This document shows positions 39,276-50,832 of a stretch of DNA of 64,000 nucleotides, piece after piece (the first letter of the stretch is position 1; each line of letters begins with the position of its first letter). The position numbers and the translations under genes were made by a program. Below the pieces are notes generated by a model. It was not told the origin of the DNA and searched no databases. It was given only the letters and a program-made list of their open reading frames with translations. Source of the stretch: Pluralibacter sp. UBA7423. GTDB lineage: Bacteria; Pseudomonadota; Gammaproteobacteria; Enterobacterales; Enterobacteriaceae. Location of the stretch: contig DKMD01000018.1 of assembly GCA_002470465.1 (NCBI GenBank), forward strand, positions 93,151-157,150. Reading direction: 5' to 3'.

Positions 39276-40178
39276 TTAATGGTATAACTGCATAAACACA
39301 TCTTCATCCAGCAGCGCTTCCCGCCACCAGCGCTGGGCCAGCCCATCGTTATGGTTGCGCCATGCCATGTAGGCTACGTCCTTCTCACGAAACGACAGCA
39401 CCTCTTTCTCCACCAGTTCACCGTTTTCAAGCCACGGCCGCGCGATGTGGTGGGGGAGGAAACCGCAGCCCATGCCCGCCCGCAGCAGCATGACTTTGGA
39501 ATGAAAATCATCCACGCGAATTTGCGGCTGTTCGTCCATCAGATTGCTGTTGATAGGCTGACAGCTGCGGGCGCTGTCGCTGATCACTACTGCGCGATGC
39601 AGGCAGAGCTGATCGTTGGAGAGTGGCATATGTATCTGCGCCAGCGGGTGTGAAGGGGCCACAACAAAGACGTTATCCAGCGTGCCGAGCATTTTGTACG
39701 ACCACGCGGCTGACGTGGGTGGCTCGTTGATGGCGCCGAGGATCATATCCGCCCCATGATGCGTCAACTCTTCCCACGCGCCCGCGAGTGTGTGATGGGT
39801 GAAATTGAGTCGTGTTTGTTTGTTGAGGGCGTGAAACTCATCGATCAGCGGAAGCAGGGCTTTGAATGGAAAGGAGTCATCCAGCGCGATTGACAGCTCT
39901 TTCTCCCAGCCGGAGTGCACCTGCACCGCCTGTTTCTCCAGATCTTTTGCCGCGTTCAGCAGCAGACGCCCCTTCTCCAGCATCATCCTGCCCGTATCGG
40001 TGAATTTAGCCCGGTGACCGGAACGATCTAACAGCGTGATATTCAGATCGCTTTCCAGCTTTTGAATCATATAGCTGAGCGCGGCGGGGGTTTTGAACAA
40101 CGATTCCGCCGCCGTGGCGAAGGATCCATGTTTGTCCAGTGCATCCAGAATCAGTAAGACATCAAGGTTTAAGCGCAT
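39276..40178 (-). CDS. LysR-family regulator of the hydrolase cluster
   Basis: This 300-residue LysR protein has the helix-turn-helix near residues 17-38 (GSFATAAESLFKTPAALSYM) and a C-terminal effector domain ending LLDEDVFMQLYH. It is divergent from the hydrolase-ABM-amidohydrolase genes with a 293-base shared gap, the usual arrangement for a LysR activator of its neighbours. Effector unknown. No clear ribosome-binding site precedes the ATG. Confidence 0.88.
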   Translation of the reverse strand: MRLNLDVLLILDALDKHGSFATAAESLFKTPAALSYMIQKLESDLNITLLDRSGHRAKFTDTGRMMLEKGRLLLNAAKDLEKQAVQVHSGWEKELSIALDDSFPFKALLPLIDEFHALNKQTRLNFTHHTLAGAWEELTHHGADMILGAINEPPTSAAWSYKMLGTLDNVFVVAPSHPLAQIHMPLSNDQLCLHRAVVISDSARSCQPINSNLMDEQPQIRVDDFHSKVMLLRAGMGCGFLPHHIARPWLENGELVEKEVLSFREKDVAYMAWRNHNDGLAQRWWREALLDEDVFMQLYH

Positions 40179-40330
40179 GGTGGGAAAGCGTCAGAGGAAA
40201 CAATACTGAGATTTTCCCTGAACCCGTTTATCGATAAAAGTGAAAAAATAAGAACGCTCCGGCGCAATTTTTTGACTAAGCCTGATAATTATTGCCGGGT
40301 GAATGAGTGTGGCGAAAATATATTTCGGCC

Positions 40331-40428
40331 TGCTGTCAGCAAACGGAAAATTTCTTTAATAACTCGTTAGATATTTCCGCCTATACTCATCTGACTTTCT
40401 CCCTCAGGATCCAACTGTTTACAACAGT
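40331..40428. promoter_or_regulatory. Operator-like palindromes and -10 in the divergent gap
   Basis: TGCTG-T-CAGCA (40331-40341) and ACTGTT-TAC-AACAGT (40414-40428) are perfect inverted repeats, and TATACT (40382-40387) fits a -10 between them. They are candidates for LysR binding and the rightward promoter; -35 is unclear. Confidence 0.4.
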
Positions 40429-40471
40429 CTTAGACCGTTGCCTTTTAACTTATTGATTAAGAAGGTGTGAT

Positions 40472-41113
40472 ATGTCTATCCGGGAACTGATTGACCCACA
40501 AAATTCTGCGCTTATTTTTATTGACCACCAGCCGCAAATGTCTTTTGGCGTAGCGAATATTGACCGTCAGACGCTGAAAAATAATACCGTCGCACTGGCT
40601 AAGGCCGGCAAAATTTTTAATGTGCCAACCCTTTATACCTCCGTGGAAACCAAAAGCTTTAGTGGATATATCTGGCCAGAGCTGCTGGCCGTGCATCCGG
40701 ACGTCAAACCGATTGAGCGTACTTCCATGAACTCCTGGGAGGATGAGGCGTTTGTGAAAGCGGTGAAGGCAACCGGGCGCAAAAAGCTCATTATTTCCGC
40801 GCTGTGGACCGAAGTGTGCCTGACCTTCCCGGCGCTGATGGCGCTGGATGAAGGTTTTGAAGTTTACGTGGTGACTGATACCTCAGGCGGTACGTCCGTC
40901 GATGCCCATGAACGCGCTATCGATCGTATGGTGCAGGCGGGCGCGGTGCCGTTGACCTGGCAGCAGGTGCTGCTTGAGTACCAGCGTGACTGGTCACGTA
41001 AAGCCACTTACGACGCAGTAATGGATCTGGTGCGTGAACACTCCGGCGCTTACGGGATGGGCGTGGACTACGCTTATACCCTGGTGCACGGCGCGCCTGA
41101 ACGTAAAGCGTAA
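40472..41113 (+). CDS. YcaC-like isochorismatase-family hydrolase
   Basis: A 213-residue cysteine hydrolase of the YcaC branch: LIFIDHQPQMSFG with the catalytic aspartate D18, and ALWTEVCLTFPAL with the nucleophile C116. AGAAGGTG precedes the ATG. Substrate unknown for YcaC-type enzymes. It is first in a rightward cluster opposite a LysR gene and is followed within eight bases by an intrinsic terminator. Confidence 0.9.
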   Translation: MSIRELIDPQNSALIFIDHQPQMSFGVANIDRQTLKNNTVALAKAGKIFNVPTLYTSVETKSFSGYIWPELLAVHPDVKPIERTSMNSWEDEAFVKAVKATGRKKLIISALWTEVCLTFPALMALDEGFEVYVVTDTSGGTSVDAHERAIDRMVQAGAVPLTWQQVLLEYQRDWSRKATYDAVMDLVREHSGAYGMGVDYAYTLVHGAPERKA

Positions 41114-41121
41114 TGCTGACC

Positions 41122-41144
41122 GGCGGGCGATGGCCCGCCTTTTT
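41122..41144 (+). terminator. Intrinsic terminator inside the hydrolase cluster
   Basis: GGCGGGC (41122-41128), a GATG loop and GCCCGCC (41133-41139) are followed by TTTTT. It lies eight bases past the hydrolase stop and 24 before the next ATG, so the downstream genes depend on read-through or a second promoter. Confidence 0.8.
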
Positions 41145-41167
41145 GCGACCGTAAGGAATCCATCGCC

Positions 41168-41713
41168 ATGAGCCAACAGAAACACGTGACGCTGGTCATC
41201 ACCCATGCGCTGAACCCGCAGGATAGCTCCCGATACGAAGCGTGGCTGGGGAAAATTATGCCCGTGGCGGCGGAATTTCCCGGCCATCTTGGGGCCAACG
41301 TTATTCGTCCGGCCGACGGGCAGGGGATGTGGAACATCATTATTCGTTTCGATACGCTTGAGCATCTCTACGCCTGGACGCAGTCCGAAACCCGCAGGCA
41401 GCTGGTGGATGAGATCACGCCGCTGCTGACCGAAGGCGACCGGACAGAGGTGCGCACCGAAGCGGCCTTCTGGTTCACCCCGCCTGCCGCAAACGTTTGT
41501 CAGCCTAAACGCTGGAAGCAGTTTCTCATTACGCTGCTGGTGATTTTCCCGAGCACGAACCTGGTGCCTGCCGTCACCGGCACGCTGTTCCCGATGCTGA
41601 AAGGCTCGTTGCTGCTGCATCTGATAAACGATGCCTGCGTGGTGGCACTGGTCGTCTGGCTCTGGATGCCCCTCGTTACCCGAATTTTTGCCGGCTGGCT
41701 GAAAAAAGCCTGA
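41168..41713 (+). CDS. ABM-domain protein with C-terminal membrane segments
   Basis: The N-terminal 100 residues form a ferredoxin-like antibiotic-biosynthesis-monooxygenase domain (VTLVITHALNPQDSSRYEAW, FPGHLGANVIRPAD, WNIIIRFDTLEHLYAW). Two hydrophobic segments follow (about 118-138 and 148-170), anchoring it in the membrane. ABM domains act as small cofactor-free oxygenases or bind heme or quinones; the role here is unknown. It is separated from the amidohydrolase by 20 bases. Confidence 0.82.
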   Translation: MSQQKHVTLVITHALNPQDSSRYEAWLGKIMPVAAEFPGHLGANVIRPADGQGMWNIIIRFDTLEHLYAWTQSETRRQLVDEITPLLTEGDRTEVRTEAAFWFTPPAANVCQPKRWKQFLITLLVIFPSTNLVPAVTGTLFPMLKGSLLLHLINDACVVALVVWLWMPLVTRIFAGWLKKA

Positions 41714-41733
41714 GCCGGTCTGAGGAGTCTGAA

Positions 41734-43602
41734 ATGTCTCAATACGCCACTTTGATCCTGACCCACGGTGACATTCATACGCTTGATAAACAGAACCCGC
41801 TGGCGGAAGCCGTTGCAATAGCTAACGGGAAGATCATCGCTGCGGGCACTCACGAACGCGTGATGAGTTTCGCCAATGACGGAACGCAGATTGTCGATCT
41901 GAAAGGTCATACGGTGATCCCCGGCCTGAACGATTCCCACCTGCACCTGATCCGCGGCGGCCTGAACTACAACCTGGAGCTGCGCTGGGAGGGCGTGCCG
42001 TCGCTTGCCGACGCGCTGCGCATGCTGAAAGATCAGGCCGATCGTACGCCTTCGCCGCAGTGGGTGCGCGTGGTGGGCGGCTGGAGTGAGTTCCAGTTTG
42101 CTGAACGCCGTATGCCAACCATTGAAGAACTGAACGACGCCGCGCCGGACACGCCGGTGTTTGTGCTGCATCTCTACGATCGTGCACTGCTTAACCGTGC
42201 GGCACTGAAGGCGGTGGGCTACACCAAAGATACGCCCGATCCGGCCGGCGGCGAGATCGTTCGTGATAAAAACGGCAATCCGACAGGGATGCTGGTGGCG
42301 AAGCCTAATGCCATGATCCTTTATTCGACGCTGGCGAAGGGGCCGAAGCTGCCGATCGAGATGCAGGTAAACTCCACTCGCCAGTTTATGCGTGAGCTGA
42401 ACCGTCTTGGGTTAACCAGCGCCATCGACGCGGGCGGCGGCTTCCAGAACTATCCGGAAGATTATCAGGTGATCGACGAGCTGCACGCCAAAGATCAGAT
42501 GACGGTGCGTATCGCCTATAACCTCTTCACTCAGCGTCCGAAACAGGAGCTGGAGGACTTCGAACGCTGGACTGATATGCTTAAACCGGGGCAGGGCACT
42601 GATTTCTACCGTGCCAATGGTGCCGGGGAGATGCTGGTGTTTTCGGCGGCCGATTTTGAAGACTTCCTGCAGCCGCGCCCCGATCTGCCGGAAGGGATGG
42701 AAGACGAGCTGGAACGCGTGGTGCGCCACCTGGTTGAGCACTGCTGGCCGTTCCGTCTGCATGCCACCTACGACGAGTCCATCAGTCGGATGCTTGACGT
42801 GTTCGAGAAGGTGAACCGTGATATTCCCTTCAACGGCCTGCACTGGTTCTTTGACCATGCGGAAACCATCACCGAGCGTAACATTGAGCGCGTAAAAGCG
42901 CTGGGCGGCGGCATTGCCGTGCAGCACAGAATGGCGTTCCAGGGGGAGTACTTTGTCGACAGATACGGCAAAGAGGTGGTGAAACACACCCCGCCGGTGG
43001 CAAAAATGCTCGAACTGGACGTGCCGGTTGGTCTGGGTACGGATGCAACTCGTGTGGCGAGCTACAACCCGTGGACCGCGCTGTACTGGCTGGTGTCTGG
43101 CCGTACCGTCGGCGGGATGGCAATGTATGACGATAACAACCGACTGCCGCGCGACGTGGCGCTGGAGCTGTGGACGGCGGGCAGCGCCTGGTTCTCCAGC
43201 GAACAGGGTAAAAAAGGGCGTATTGTTGCCGATCAGCTGGCGGATTTGGTGGTGTTGTCGAAAGACTACTTCCGCGTGCCGGAAGAGGAGATCAAAGGCA
43301 TTGAATCGGTGCTGACAATTGTCGACGGCAAGGTGGTGTACGCCGCCGGGCACTTCAGCCCGCTTGCGCCGCCGTCTATCCCAATCGTACCGGACTGGTC
43401 GCCGGTGGTGAAAGTGCCCGGACATTATCGTTCCGCACCGCCAGCCGCAGCGAAGGTTGGCGCGGTGGTGCAGATGCATCAGTGCGCCGGCAGCTGTGGT
43501 GTGCATGGGCATTCGCATGATATTGCGCGGAAGTCAGGTATTCCGGTATCGGATGACCAGGCCTTCTGGGGCGTGCTGGGGTGCAGCTGTTTTGCTTTTT
43601 GA
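41734..43602 (+). CDS. YtcJ-type amidohydrolase with Cys/His-rich tail
   Basis: A 622-residue amidohydrolase (Amidohydro_3/YtcJ group) with N-terminal strands, the metal motif GLNDSHLHLIRGG, HWFFDHAETI, and GLGTDATRVASYNPW supplying the late aspartate. The last 42 residues carry C584, C588, H591, H593, H595, C617 and C619 (CAGSCGVHGHSHD and GCSCFAF), unusual for this family and suggestive of metal binding. YtcJ-type enzymes cleave amides or N-formyl groups; the substrate here is unknown. TGAGGAG precedes the ATG. Confidence 0.88.
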   Translation: MSQYATLILTHGDIHTLDKQNPLAEAVAIANGKIIAAGTHERVMSFANDGTQIVDLKGHTVIPGLNDSHLHLIRGGLNYNLELRWEGVPSLADALRMLKDQADRTPSPQWVRVVGGWSEFQFAERRMPTIEELNDAAPDTPVFVLHLYDRALLNRAALKAVGYTKDTPDPAGGEIVRDKNGNPTGMLVAKPNAMILYSTLAKGPKLPIEMQVNSTRQFMRELNRLGLTSAIDAGGGFQNYPEDYQVIDELHAKDQMTVRIAYNLFTQRPKQELEDFERWTDMLKPGQGTDFYRANGAGEMLVFSAADFEDFLQPRPDLPEGMEDELERVVRHLVEHCWPFRLHATYDESISRMLDVFEKVNRDIPFNGLHWFFDHAETITERNIERVKALGGGIAVQHRMAFQGEYFVDRYGKEVVKHTPPVAKMLELDVPVGLGTDATRVASYNPWTALYWLVSGRTVGGMAMYDDNNRLPRDVALELWTAGSAWFSSEQGKKGRIVADQLADLVVLSKDYFRVPEEEIKGIESVLTIVDGKVVYAAGHFSPLAPPSIPIVPDWSPVVKVPGHYRSAPPAAAKVGAVVQMHQCAGSCGVHGHSHDIARKSGIPVSDDQAFWGVLGCSCFAF

Positions 43603-43620
43603 GATCGGAGCGGCCTGATC

Positions 43621-43739
43621 CCCTCTCCCCGGCCCTCTCCCAAAGGGAGAGGGAGAAAAAAGAGCCCAGCTCAAGAGGGGGAGGGAGAAAACCGCACAGA
43701 ACAGTTCCCTCTCCCTGCGGGAGAGGGTTAGGGAGAGGG
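43621..43739. repeat. Composite CCCTCTCCC/GGGAGAGGG palindromic repeat
   Basis: CCCTCTCCC stands at 43621, 43633 and 43707, and GGGAGAGGG at 43645, 43719 and 43731. Two of these pair as tight hairpins (loops AAA and TGC), and the outer double units mirror each other. It lies between the amidohydrolase and a terminator. It looks like an intergenic repeat family, not coding sequence. Confidence 0.7.
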
Positions 43740-43764
43740 AGAAACCTCAATCACCAGACATAAA

Positions 43765-43788
43765 AAAGGCCCGCATTCGCGGGCCTTT
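43765..43788. terminator. Bidirectional terminator, amidohydrolase/peroxiredoxin
   Basis: AAAGGCCCGC (43765-43774), ATTC, GCGGGCCTTT (43779-43788) form a perfect ten-base stem; A residues before and T residues after supply T-tracts in both directions. Confidence 0.85.
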
Positions 43789-43808
43789 CGTTCATCAATC
43801 AGCGCTGA

Positions 43809-44411
43809 TTACAGGCCGTTGACGTTCTCAGTCAGGTATTTAGCAACACCGGCTGGAGAGGCGTTCATGCCTTCTTTGCCTTTTTCCCACTGAGCCGGGC
43901 ATACTTCGCCGTGCTCTTCGTGGAACTGCAGCGCGTCAACCATACGCAGCATTTCGTCGATGTTACGACCCAGCGGCAGATCGTTCACAACCTGGTGACG
44001 AACGATGCCGTTCGCGTCGATCAGGAAGGAACCGCGCAGCGCAACGCCTGCGTCCGGATGTTCGATGCCGTAAGCCTGCTGGATTTCACGTTTAATGTCC
44101 GCAACCATCGCGTATTTCACTGCACCGATGCCGCCTTTGTCGACAGGGGTGTTGCGCCATGCGTTATGAACAAATTCAGAGTCGAAGGAAACGCCAACCA
44201 CTTCTACGCCGCGTTTCTGGAACTCTTCGTAACGCTTGTCGAAAGCAATCAGCTCAGACGGGCATACGAAGGTGAAATCCATTGGCCAGAAGAACAGCAC
44301 GGTCGCTTTGCCAGCGGTGTGCTGCTTGAAGTTGAAGTTATCAACGATTTCGCCGTTACCCAGTACAGCAGCGGCGGTAAAGTCAGGAGCAGGACGGGTT
44401 ACCAGAACCAT
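43809..44411 (-). CDS. 2-Cys peroxiredoxin (TsaA/PrxC type)
   Basis: This cytosolic peroxidase reduces H2O2 and organic peroxides. The peroxidatic cysteine is C50 (DFTFVCPSELIAF) and the resolving cysteine C171 (EEHGEVCPAQW), with a typical C-terminal arm; 200 residues. The start follows AGGAGAACCTC; the 13 upstream codons are rejected. E. coli K-12 lacks the gene; Salmonella is recalled to have an equivalent beside acpH. An OxyR-like site and a good promoter precede it. Confidence 0.93.
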   Translation of the reverse strand: MVLVTRPAPDFTAAAVLGNGEIVDNFNFKQHTAGKATVLFFWPMDFTFVCPSELIAFDKRYEEFQKRGVEVVGVSFDSEFVHNAWRNTPVDKGGIGAVKYAMVADIKREIQQAYGIEHPDAGVALRGSFLIDANGIVRHQVVNDLPLGRNIDEMLRMVDALQFHEEHGEVCPAQWEKGKEGMNASPAGVAKYLTENVNGL

Positions 44412-44458
44412 GAGGTTCTCCTCTAAATTTATAAGGTTAATGGAACGCAACGCGGGCC

Positions 44459-44524
44459 AGTATAGGGAGAGGAAGCAGGTGACTCAATGAGGCGCTGACA
44501 ATCGTTGAGACAGGTTTTACCTAT
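44459..44524 (-). promoter_or_regulatory. Promoter and OxyR-like site of the peroxiredoxin gene
   Basis: On the minus strand TTGAGT (44487-44482) and TATACT (44464-44459) are 17 bases apart, a good sigma-70 promoter. Directly upstream, ATAGGTAAAACCTGT (44524-44510) matches the OxyR half-element ATAGnTnnnAnCTAT at all but one conserved base. A weaker second element (44502-44488) follows after exactly seven bases. Confidence 0.65.
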
Positions 44525-44580
44525 CAATTATTATTTTAACAACCGTTCCAGCTTAGCGATTCTGTGAGAAAGCGCAAGTT

Positions 44581-45162
44581 TTACAGCGCTTGTGCTTTCG
44601 CCTGCGCCATCATGCGCGGGTAAAACGCCCAGAAAGTTTCTTCGAGCTGTGCGTAATGCATGTCCAGATCCTGCCAGGAATCACGCAGGGCATCCAGACG
44701 CGGGCGGCGGCTTGCCATGCCGTTCAGTACGCTCTGAATAAAATCCATATCGCTGTAGCGCTCGAGCCAGCGTTCGGACCACAGGTAGTGGTTGAGATTC
44801 ACAAAGCGCGGCGGCGAGTCGGGCAAAATGGTGGATACCTGCGCGTGAGCGTGGCGAACAAATGCGGGCAGCGACATCTCTGGTGACAATTTTTCCCAGT
44901 CCCGCGATAAGAAGTGATCCCACATCACGTCGAGCGTAATGGGCGCCACGCGGCGGGTTTCCGGGCGAAACCACGCTTTCGCAGTTTTCACTTCTGCCAG
45001 GTTATCCGTCAGCACGTCGATGCGGCGATGCATGTAGATACCGCTGACGACATCAGGGGCATAGTCATCGTCCGGGTTACCGCGAACAAAATCGGCCAGC
45101 AAATTGCCCGGCAGCGAGCTGTTGGCGAGGTGTGCGAGATGCAGGTGAGCCAGAAAGTTCAT
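44581..45162 (-). CDS. acpH: ACP phosphodiesterase
   Basis: AcpH removes 4'-phosphopantetheine from acyl carrier protein. The 193-residue HD-like fold protein matches E. coli AcpH ([50 protein letters not shown]). It is divergent from queA. Confidence 0.95.
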   Translation of the reverse strand: MNFLAHLHLAHLANSSLPGNLLADFVRGNPDDDYAPDVVSGIYMHRRIDVLTDNLAEVKTAKAWFRPETRRVAPITLDVMWDHFLSRDWEKLSPEMSLPAFVRHAHAQVSTILPDSPPRFVNLNHYLWSERWLERYSDMDFIQSVLNGMASRRPRLDALRDSWQDLDMHYAQLEETFWAFYPRMMAQAKAQAL

Positions 45163-45256
45163 GAGTCCGTTATCCGTATTTAAAGGGCTTACAGGTTGCA
45201 GCCAAAGCAGCCTGCCACTAGACTACCCGCCTCTTTATTATGCTTGAGTTACCGTC

Positions 45257-47508
<2,252 letters not shown>

Positions 47509-47530
47509 TTTTAATAATGAGGGAAATTCA

Positions 47531-47863
47531 ATGAGCTTTTTTATTTCTGATGCGGTAGCCGCTACCGGTGCACCGGGCCAAAGCAGCCCGATGTCTCTGA
47601 TCCTGATGCTGGTGGTGTTCGGTCTGATTTTCTACTTCATGATCCTGCGCCCACAGCAGAAGCGTACCAAAGAGCATAAAAAGCTGATGGACTCCATCGC
47701 TAAAGGTGATGAAGTGCTGACCAACGGCGGTCTGGTTGGTCGCGTAACCAAAGTTGCTGAAGCGGGCTACATCGCTATCGCGCTGAACGATACCACCGAA
47801 GTGGTTATCAAGCGTGACTTCGTCGCTGCCGTGCTGCCGAAAGGCACCATGAAGGCGCTGTAA
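47531..47863 (+). CDS. yajC: Sec translocon accessory protein YajC
   Basis: YajC is a one-helix inner-membrane partner of SecDF. The 110-residue protein starts MSFFISDAVAAT, with the membrane segment around residues 20-40 (LILMLVVFGLIFYFMILRPQQ). GAGGGAAATTCA precedes the ATG; ten upstream codons in frame are rejected. Confidence 0.95.
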   Translation: MSFFISDAVAATGAPGQSSPMSLILMLVVFGLIFYFMILRPQQKRTKEHKKLMDSIAKGDEVLTNGGLVGRVTKVAEAGYIAIALNDTTEVVIKRDFVAAVLPKGTMKAL

Positions 47864-47890
47864 TTTCTTGTTTTCCCAAAGGGAACTGCC

Positions 47891-49738
47891 GTGTTAAACC
47901 GTTATCCTTTGTGGAAGTACATTATGCTGGTCGTCGTGATTCTCGTCGGCCTGCTTTACGCACTTCCCAACCTGTATGGTGAGGATCCGGCTGTTCAAAT
48001 CACTGGCGTGCGTGGTAACGCCGCCAGTGAGCAAACGCTGATCCAGGTCCAGAACACTTTAGAAAAAGAAAAAATCACCGCGAAGTCTGTGGCACTGGAA
48101 GAGGGCGCAATTCTTGCTCGCTTCGACTCCACTGACATCCAGCTGCGCGCGCGCGAAGCGCTGGTCGATCTGCTGGGTGACAAGTATGTCGTGGCGCTTA
48201 ACCTGGCTCCGGCGACGCCGCGCTGGCTCGCTATGCTGAAAGCTGAGCCGATGAAGCTCGGCCTTGATCTGCGCGGCGGCGTACACTTCCTGATGGAAGT
48301 GGATATGGACACCGCGCTGGGTAAACTCCAGGAACAAAACATCGATGGCCTGCGCAGCGATCTGCGTGAAAAGGGCATTGGCTACACCACGGTTCAAAAA
48401 GCCGATAACTACGGTCTGAGCATTACGTTCCGCGACAGCGCGGCGCGCGATCAGGCTATCGACTATCTTGCGCCTCGCCATCGTGATTTGGTTATCTCAA
48501 GCCAGGGCGGCAACCAGCTGCGTGCGGTGATGACCGATGCACGCATGAAAGAAGCGCGCGAGTATGCCGTACAGCAGAACATCAACATCCTGCGTAACCG
48601 TGTGAACCAGCTGGGCGTTGCCGAGCCGGTGGTACAGCGTCAGGGTGCAGACCGCATCGTGGTGGAACTACCTGGTATTCAGGACACCGCCCGTGCGAAA
48701 GAAATTCTGGGCGCGACCGCGACCCTGGAGTTCCGTCTGGTGAATACCAACGTCGATCAGTCTGCTGCCGCTTCAGGCCGCGTACCGGGCGACTCTGAGG
48801 TGAAAAACACCCGTGAAGGCCAGCCGATTGTGCTGTACAAGCGCGTGATCCTGACCGGTGACCACATCACCGATTCCACCTCAAGCCAGGACGAATACAA
48901 CCAGCCGCAGGTTAACATCTCGCTCGACAGCGCCGGTGGTAACATCATGTCTAACTTCACCAAGGACAACATCGGTAAGCCGATGGCGACCCTGTTTGTG
49001 GAGTACAAAGACAGCGGTAAGAAAGATGCGAAAGGCCGTGCCGTTCTGGTGAAACAGGAAGAGGTGATTAACGTCGCTAATATCCAGTCTCGCCTGGGCA
49101 ACAGCTTCCGTATTACCGGGATCAACAACCCGAACGAAGCGCGTCAGCTTTCGCTGCTGCTGCGTGCCGGTGCGCTGATTGCGCCAATCCAGATTGTTGA
49201 AGAACGCACCATCGGTCCAACTCTCGGCCTGCAGAACATCAAGCAGGGCCTGGAAGCCTGTCTGGCCGGTCTGGTCGTGTCGATTCTGTTCATGATCTTC
49301 TTCTACAAGAAGTTTGGTCTGATCGCGACCTCTGCGCTGATTGCGAACCTGGTGCTGATCGTCGGCATCATGTCGCTGCTGCCGGGGGCGACGCTGAGTA
49401 TGCCTGGGATTGCGGGTATCGTGTTAACCCTTGCGGTAGCGGTCGATGCTAACGTACTGATTAACGAACGTATTAAGGAAGAGCTCAGCAACGGACGTAC
49501 CGTTCAGCAGGCGATTGACGAAGGTTACCGTGGCGCATTCAGCTCCATCTTCGATGCGAACATTACCACGCTGATCAAAGTCATCATCCTGTATGCGGTC
49601 GGTACCGGTGCAATTAAAGGCTTCGCCATCACCACCGGTATCGGTGTGGCGACTTCCATGTTTACCGCGATCGTCGGCACCCGTGCCATCGTAAACCTGT
49701 TGTACGGCGGCAAACGCATCAACAAGCTGTCTATCTGA
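47891..49738 (+). CDS. secD: Protein translocase subunit SecD
   Basis: SecD uses the proton motive force to pull secreted proteins into the periplasm together with SecF. One N-terminal membrane segment, a large periplasmic domain and five C-terminal segments are seen, with [15 protein letters not shown] and [16 protein letters not shown] as conserved blocks. Start codon GTG; 615 residues as in E. coli. Confidence 0.97.
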   Translation: MLNRYPLWKYIMLVVVILVGLLYALPNLYGEDPAVQITGVRGNAASEQTLIQVQNTLEKEKITAKSVALEEGAILARFDSTDIQLRAREALVDLLGDKYVVALNLAPATPRWLAMLKAEPMKLGLDLRGGVHFLMEVDMDTALGKLQEQNIDGLRSDLREKGIGYTTVQKADNYGLSITFRDSAARDQAIDYLAPRHRDLVISSQGGNQLRAVMTDARMKEAREYAVQQNINILRNRVNQLGVAEPVVQRQGADRIVVELPGIQDTARAKEILGATATLEFRLVNTNVDQSAAASGRVPGDSEVKNTREGQPIVLYKRVILTGDHITDSTSSQDEYNQPQVNISLDSAGGNIMSNFTKDNIGKPMATLFVEYKDSGKKDAKGRAVLVKQEEVINVANIQSRLGNSFRITGINNPNEARQLSLLLRAGALIAPIQIVEERTIGPTLGLQNIKQGLEACLAGLVVSILFMIFFYKKFGLIATSALIANLVLIVGIMSLLPGATLSMPGIAGIVLTLAVAVDANVLINERIKEELSNGRTVQQAIDEGYRGAFSSIFDANITTLIKVIILYAVGTGAIKGFAITTGIGVATSMFTAIVGTRAIVNLLYGGKRINKLSI

Positions 49739-49748
49739 GGAGTGCGTT

Positions 49749-50720
49749 GTGGCACAGGAATATACCGTTGAACAATTGAACCACGGCCGTAAAGTCTATG
49801 ACTTTATGCGCTGGGACTTCTGGGCCTTTGCAATATCAGGCCTGTTGCTGGTGGCGTCCATCATCGTGATTGGCGTGCGCGGCTTCAACTGGGGTCTCGA
49901 CTTCACCGGTGGTACGGTGATTGAAATTACGCTGGAAAAACCAGTGGATATGGAGCAAACGCGCGCCTCGCTTGAAAAAGCAGGCTTCGTTGAGCCACTG
50001 GTGCAGAACTTTGGCAGCAGCCACGACATCATGGTGCGCATGCCTCCGGTGAAAACCGAGAGCGGCAGCCAGGAGTTGGGCAGCAAAGTGCTGAACGTGA
50101 TTAACGAATCTACCTCTCAGAACGCGGCGGTGAAGCGTATTGAGTTTGTAGGGCCGAGCGTTGGTGCCGATCTGGCGCAGAGCGGGGCAATGGCGCTGAT
50201 GGCGGCACTGATCTCCATTCTGGTCTACGTTGGTTTCCGCTTCGAGTGGCGTCTGGCGGCGGGGGTGGTTATCGCCCTTGCGCACGACGTGGTGATCACC
50301 ATGGGCATTCTCTCGCTGTTCCATATTGAGATTGACCTGACTATCGTCGCGTCGCTGATGTCGGTTATCGGCTACTCGTTGAACGACAGCATCGTGGTTT
50401 CGGACCGTATTCGTGAGAACTTCCGTAAGATCCGTCGCGGTACGCCTTACGAGATCTTTAACGTCTCCCTGACCCAGACGCTGCACCGTACGTTGATCAC
50501 ATCCGGTACCACTTTGATGGTTATCCTGATGCTGTTCCTGTTTGGTGGCCCGGTGCTGGAAGGCTTCTCGCTGACCATGCTTATCGGTGTCTCCATTGGT
50601 ACGGCATCCTCCATCTACGTGGCATCTGCGCTGGCGCTGAAGCTGGGCATGAAGCGCGAGCACCTGCTGCAGCAGAAAGTGGAGAAAGAGGGCGCCGATC
50701 AGCCTTCAATCCTGCCGTAA
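49749..50720 (+). CDS. secF: Protein translocase subunit SecF
   Basis: SecF is the partner of SecD in the RND-like secretion motor. The 323-residue, six-segment protein has [15 protein letters not shown] and [15 protein letters not shown]. Start codon GTG after GAGGAGTGCGTT, ten bases past secD. A terminator follows. Confidence 0.97.
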   Translation: MAQEYTVEQLNHGRKVYDFMRWDFWAFAISGLLLVASIIVIGVRGFNWGLDFTGGTVIEITLEKPVDMEQTRASLEKAGFVEPLVQNFGSSHDIMVRMPPVKTESGSQELGSKVLNVINESTSQNAAVKRIEFVGPSVGADLAQSGAMALMAALISILVYVGFRFEWRLAAGVVIALAHDVVITMGILSLFHIEIDLTIVASLMSVIGYSLNDSIVVSDRIRENFRKIRRGTPYEIFNVSLTQTLHRTLITSGTTLMVILMLFLFGGPVLEGFSLTMLIGVSIGTASSIYVASALALKLGMKREHLLQQKVEKEGADQPSILP

Positions 50721-50739
50721 GGCCTGCGTTGCAAAATCA

Positions 50740-50768
50740 AATCCCGGTCAAATGGCCGGGATTTTTTT
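50740..50768 (+). terminator. Intrinsic terminator after secF
   Basis: AATCCCGG (50740-50747) and CCGGGATT (50756-50763) are followed by a run of T residues to 50768. Confidence 0.85.
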
Positions 50769-50832
50769 ATGCCAAATTTATGGGTTTCCGGTAGGGTTAG
50801 CGGATTATCTCTGTTTAAAGGACGCTACAGAA

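Noticed and set aside
43621..43739. CRISPR array
   Set aside because: The repeated units are nine bases, in both orientations, with three-base gaps; there are no spacers and no cas genes.
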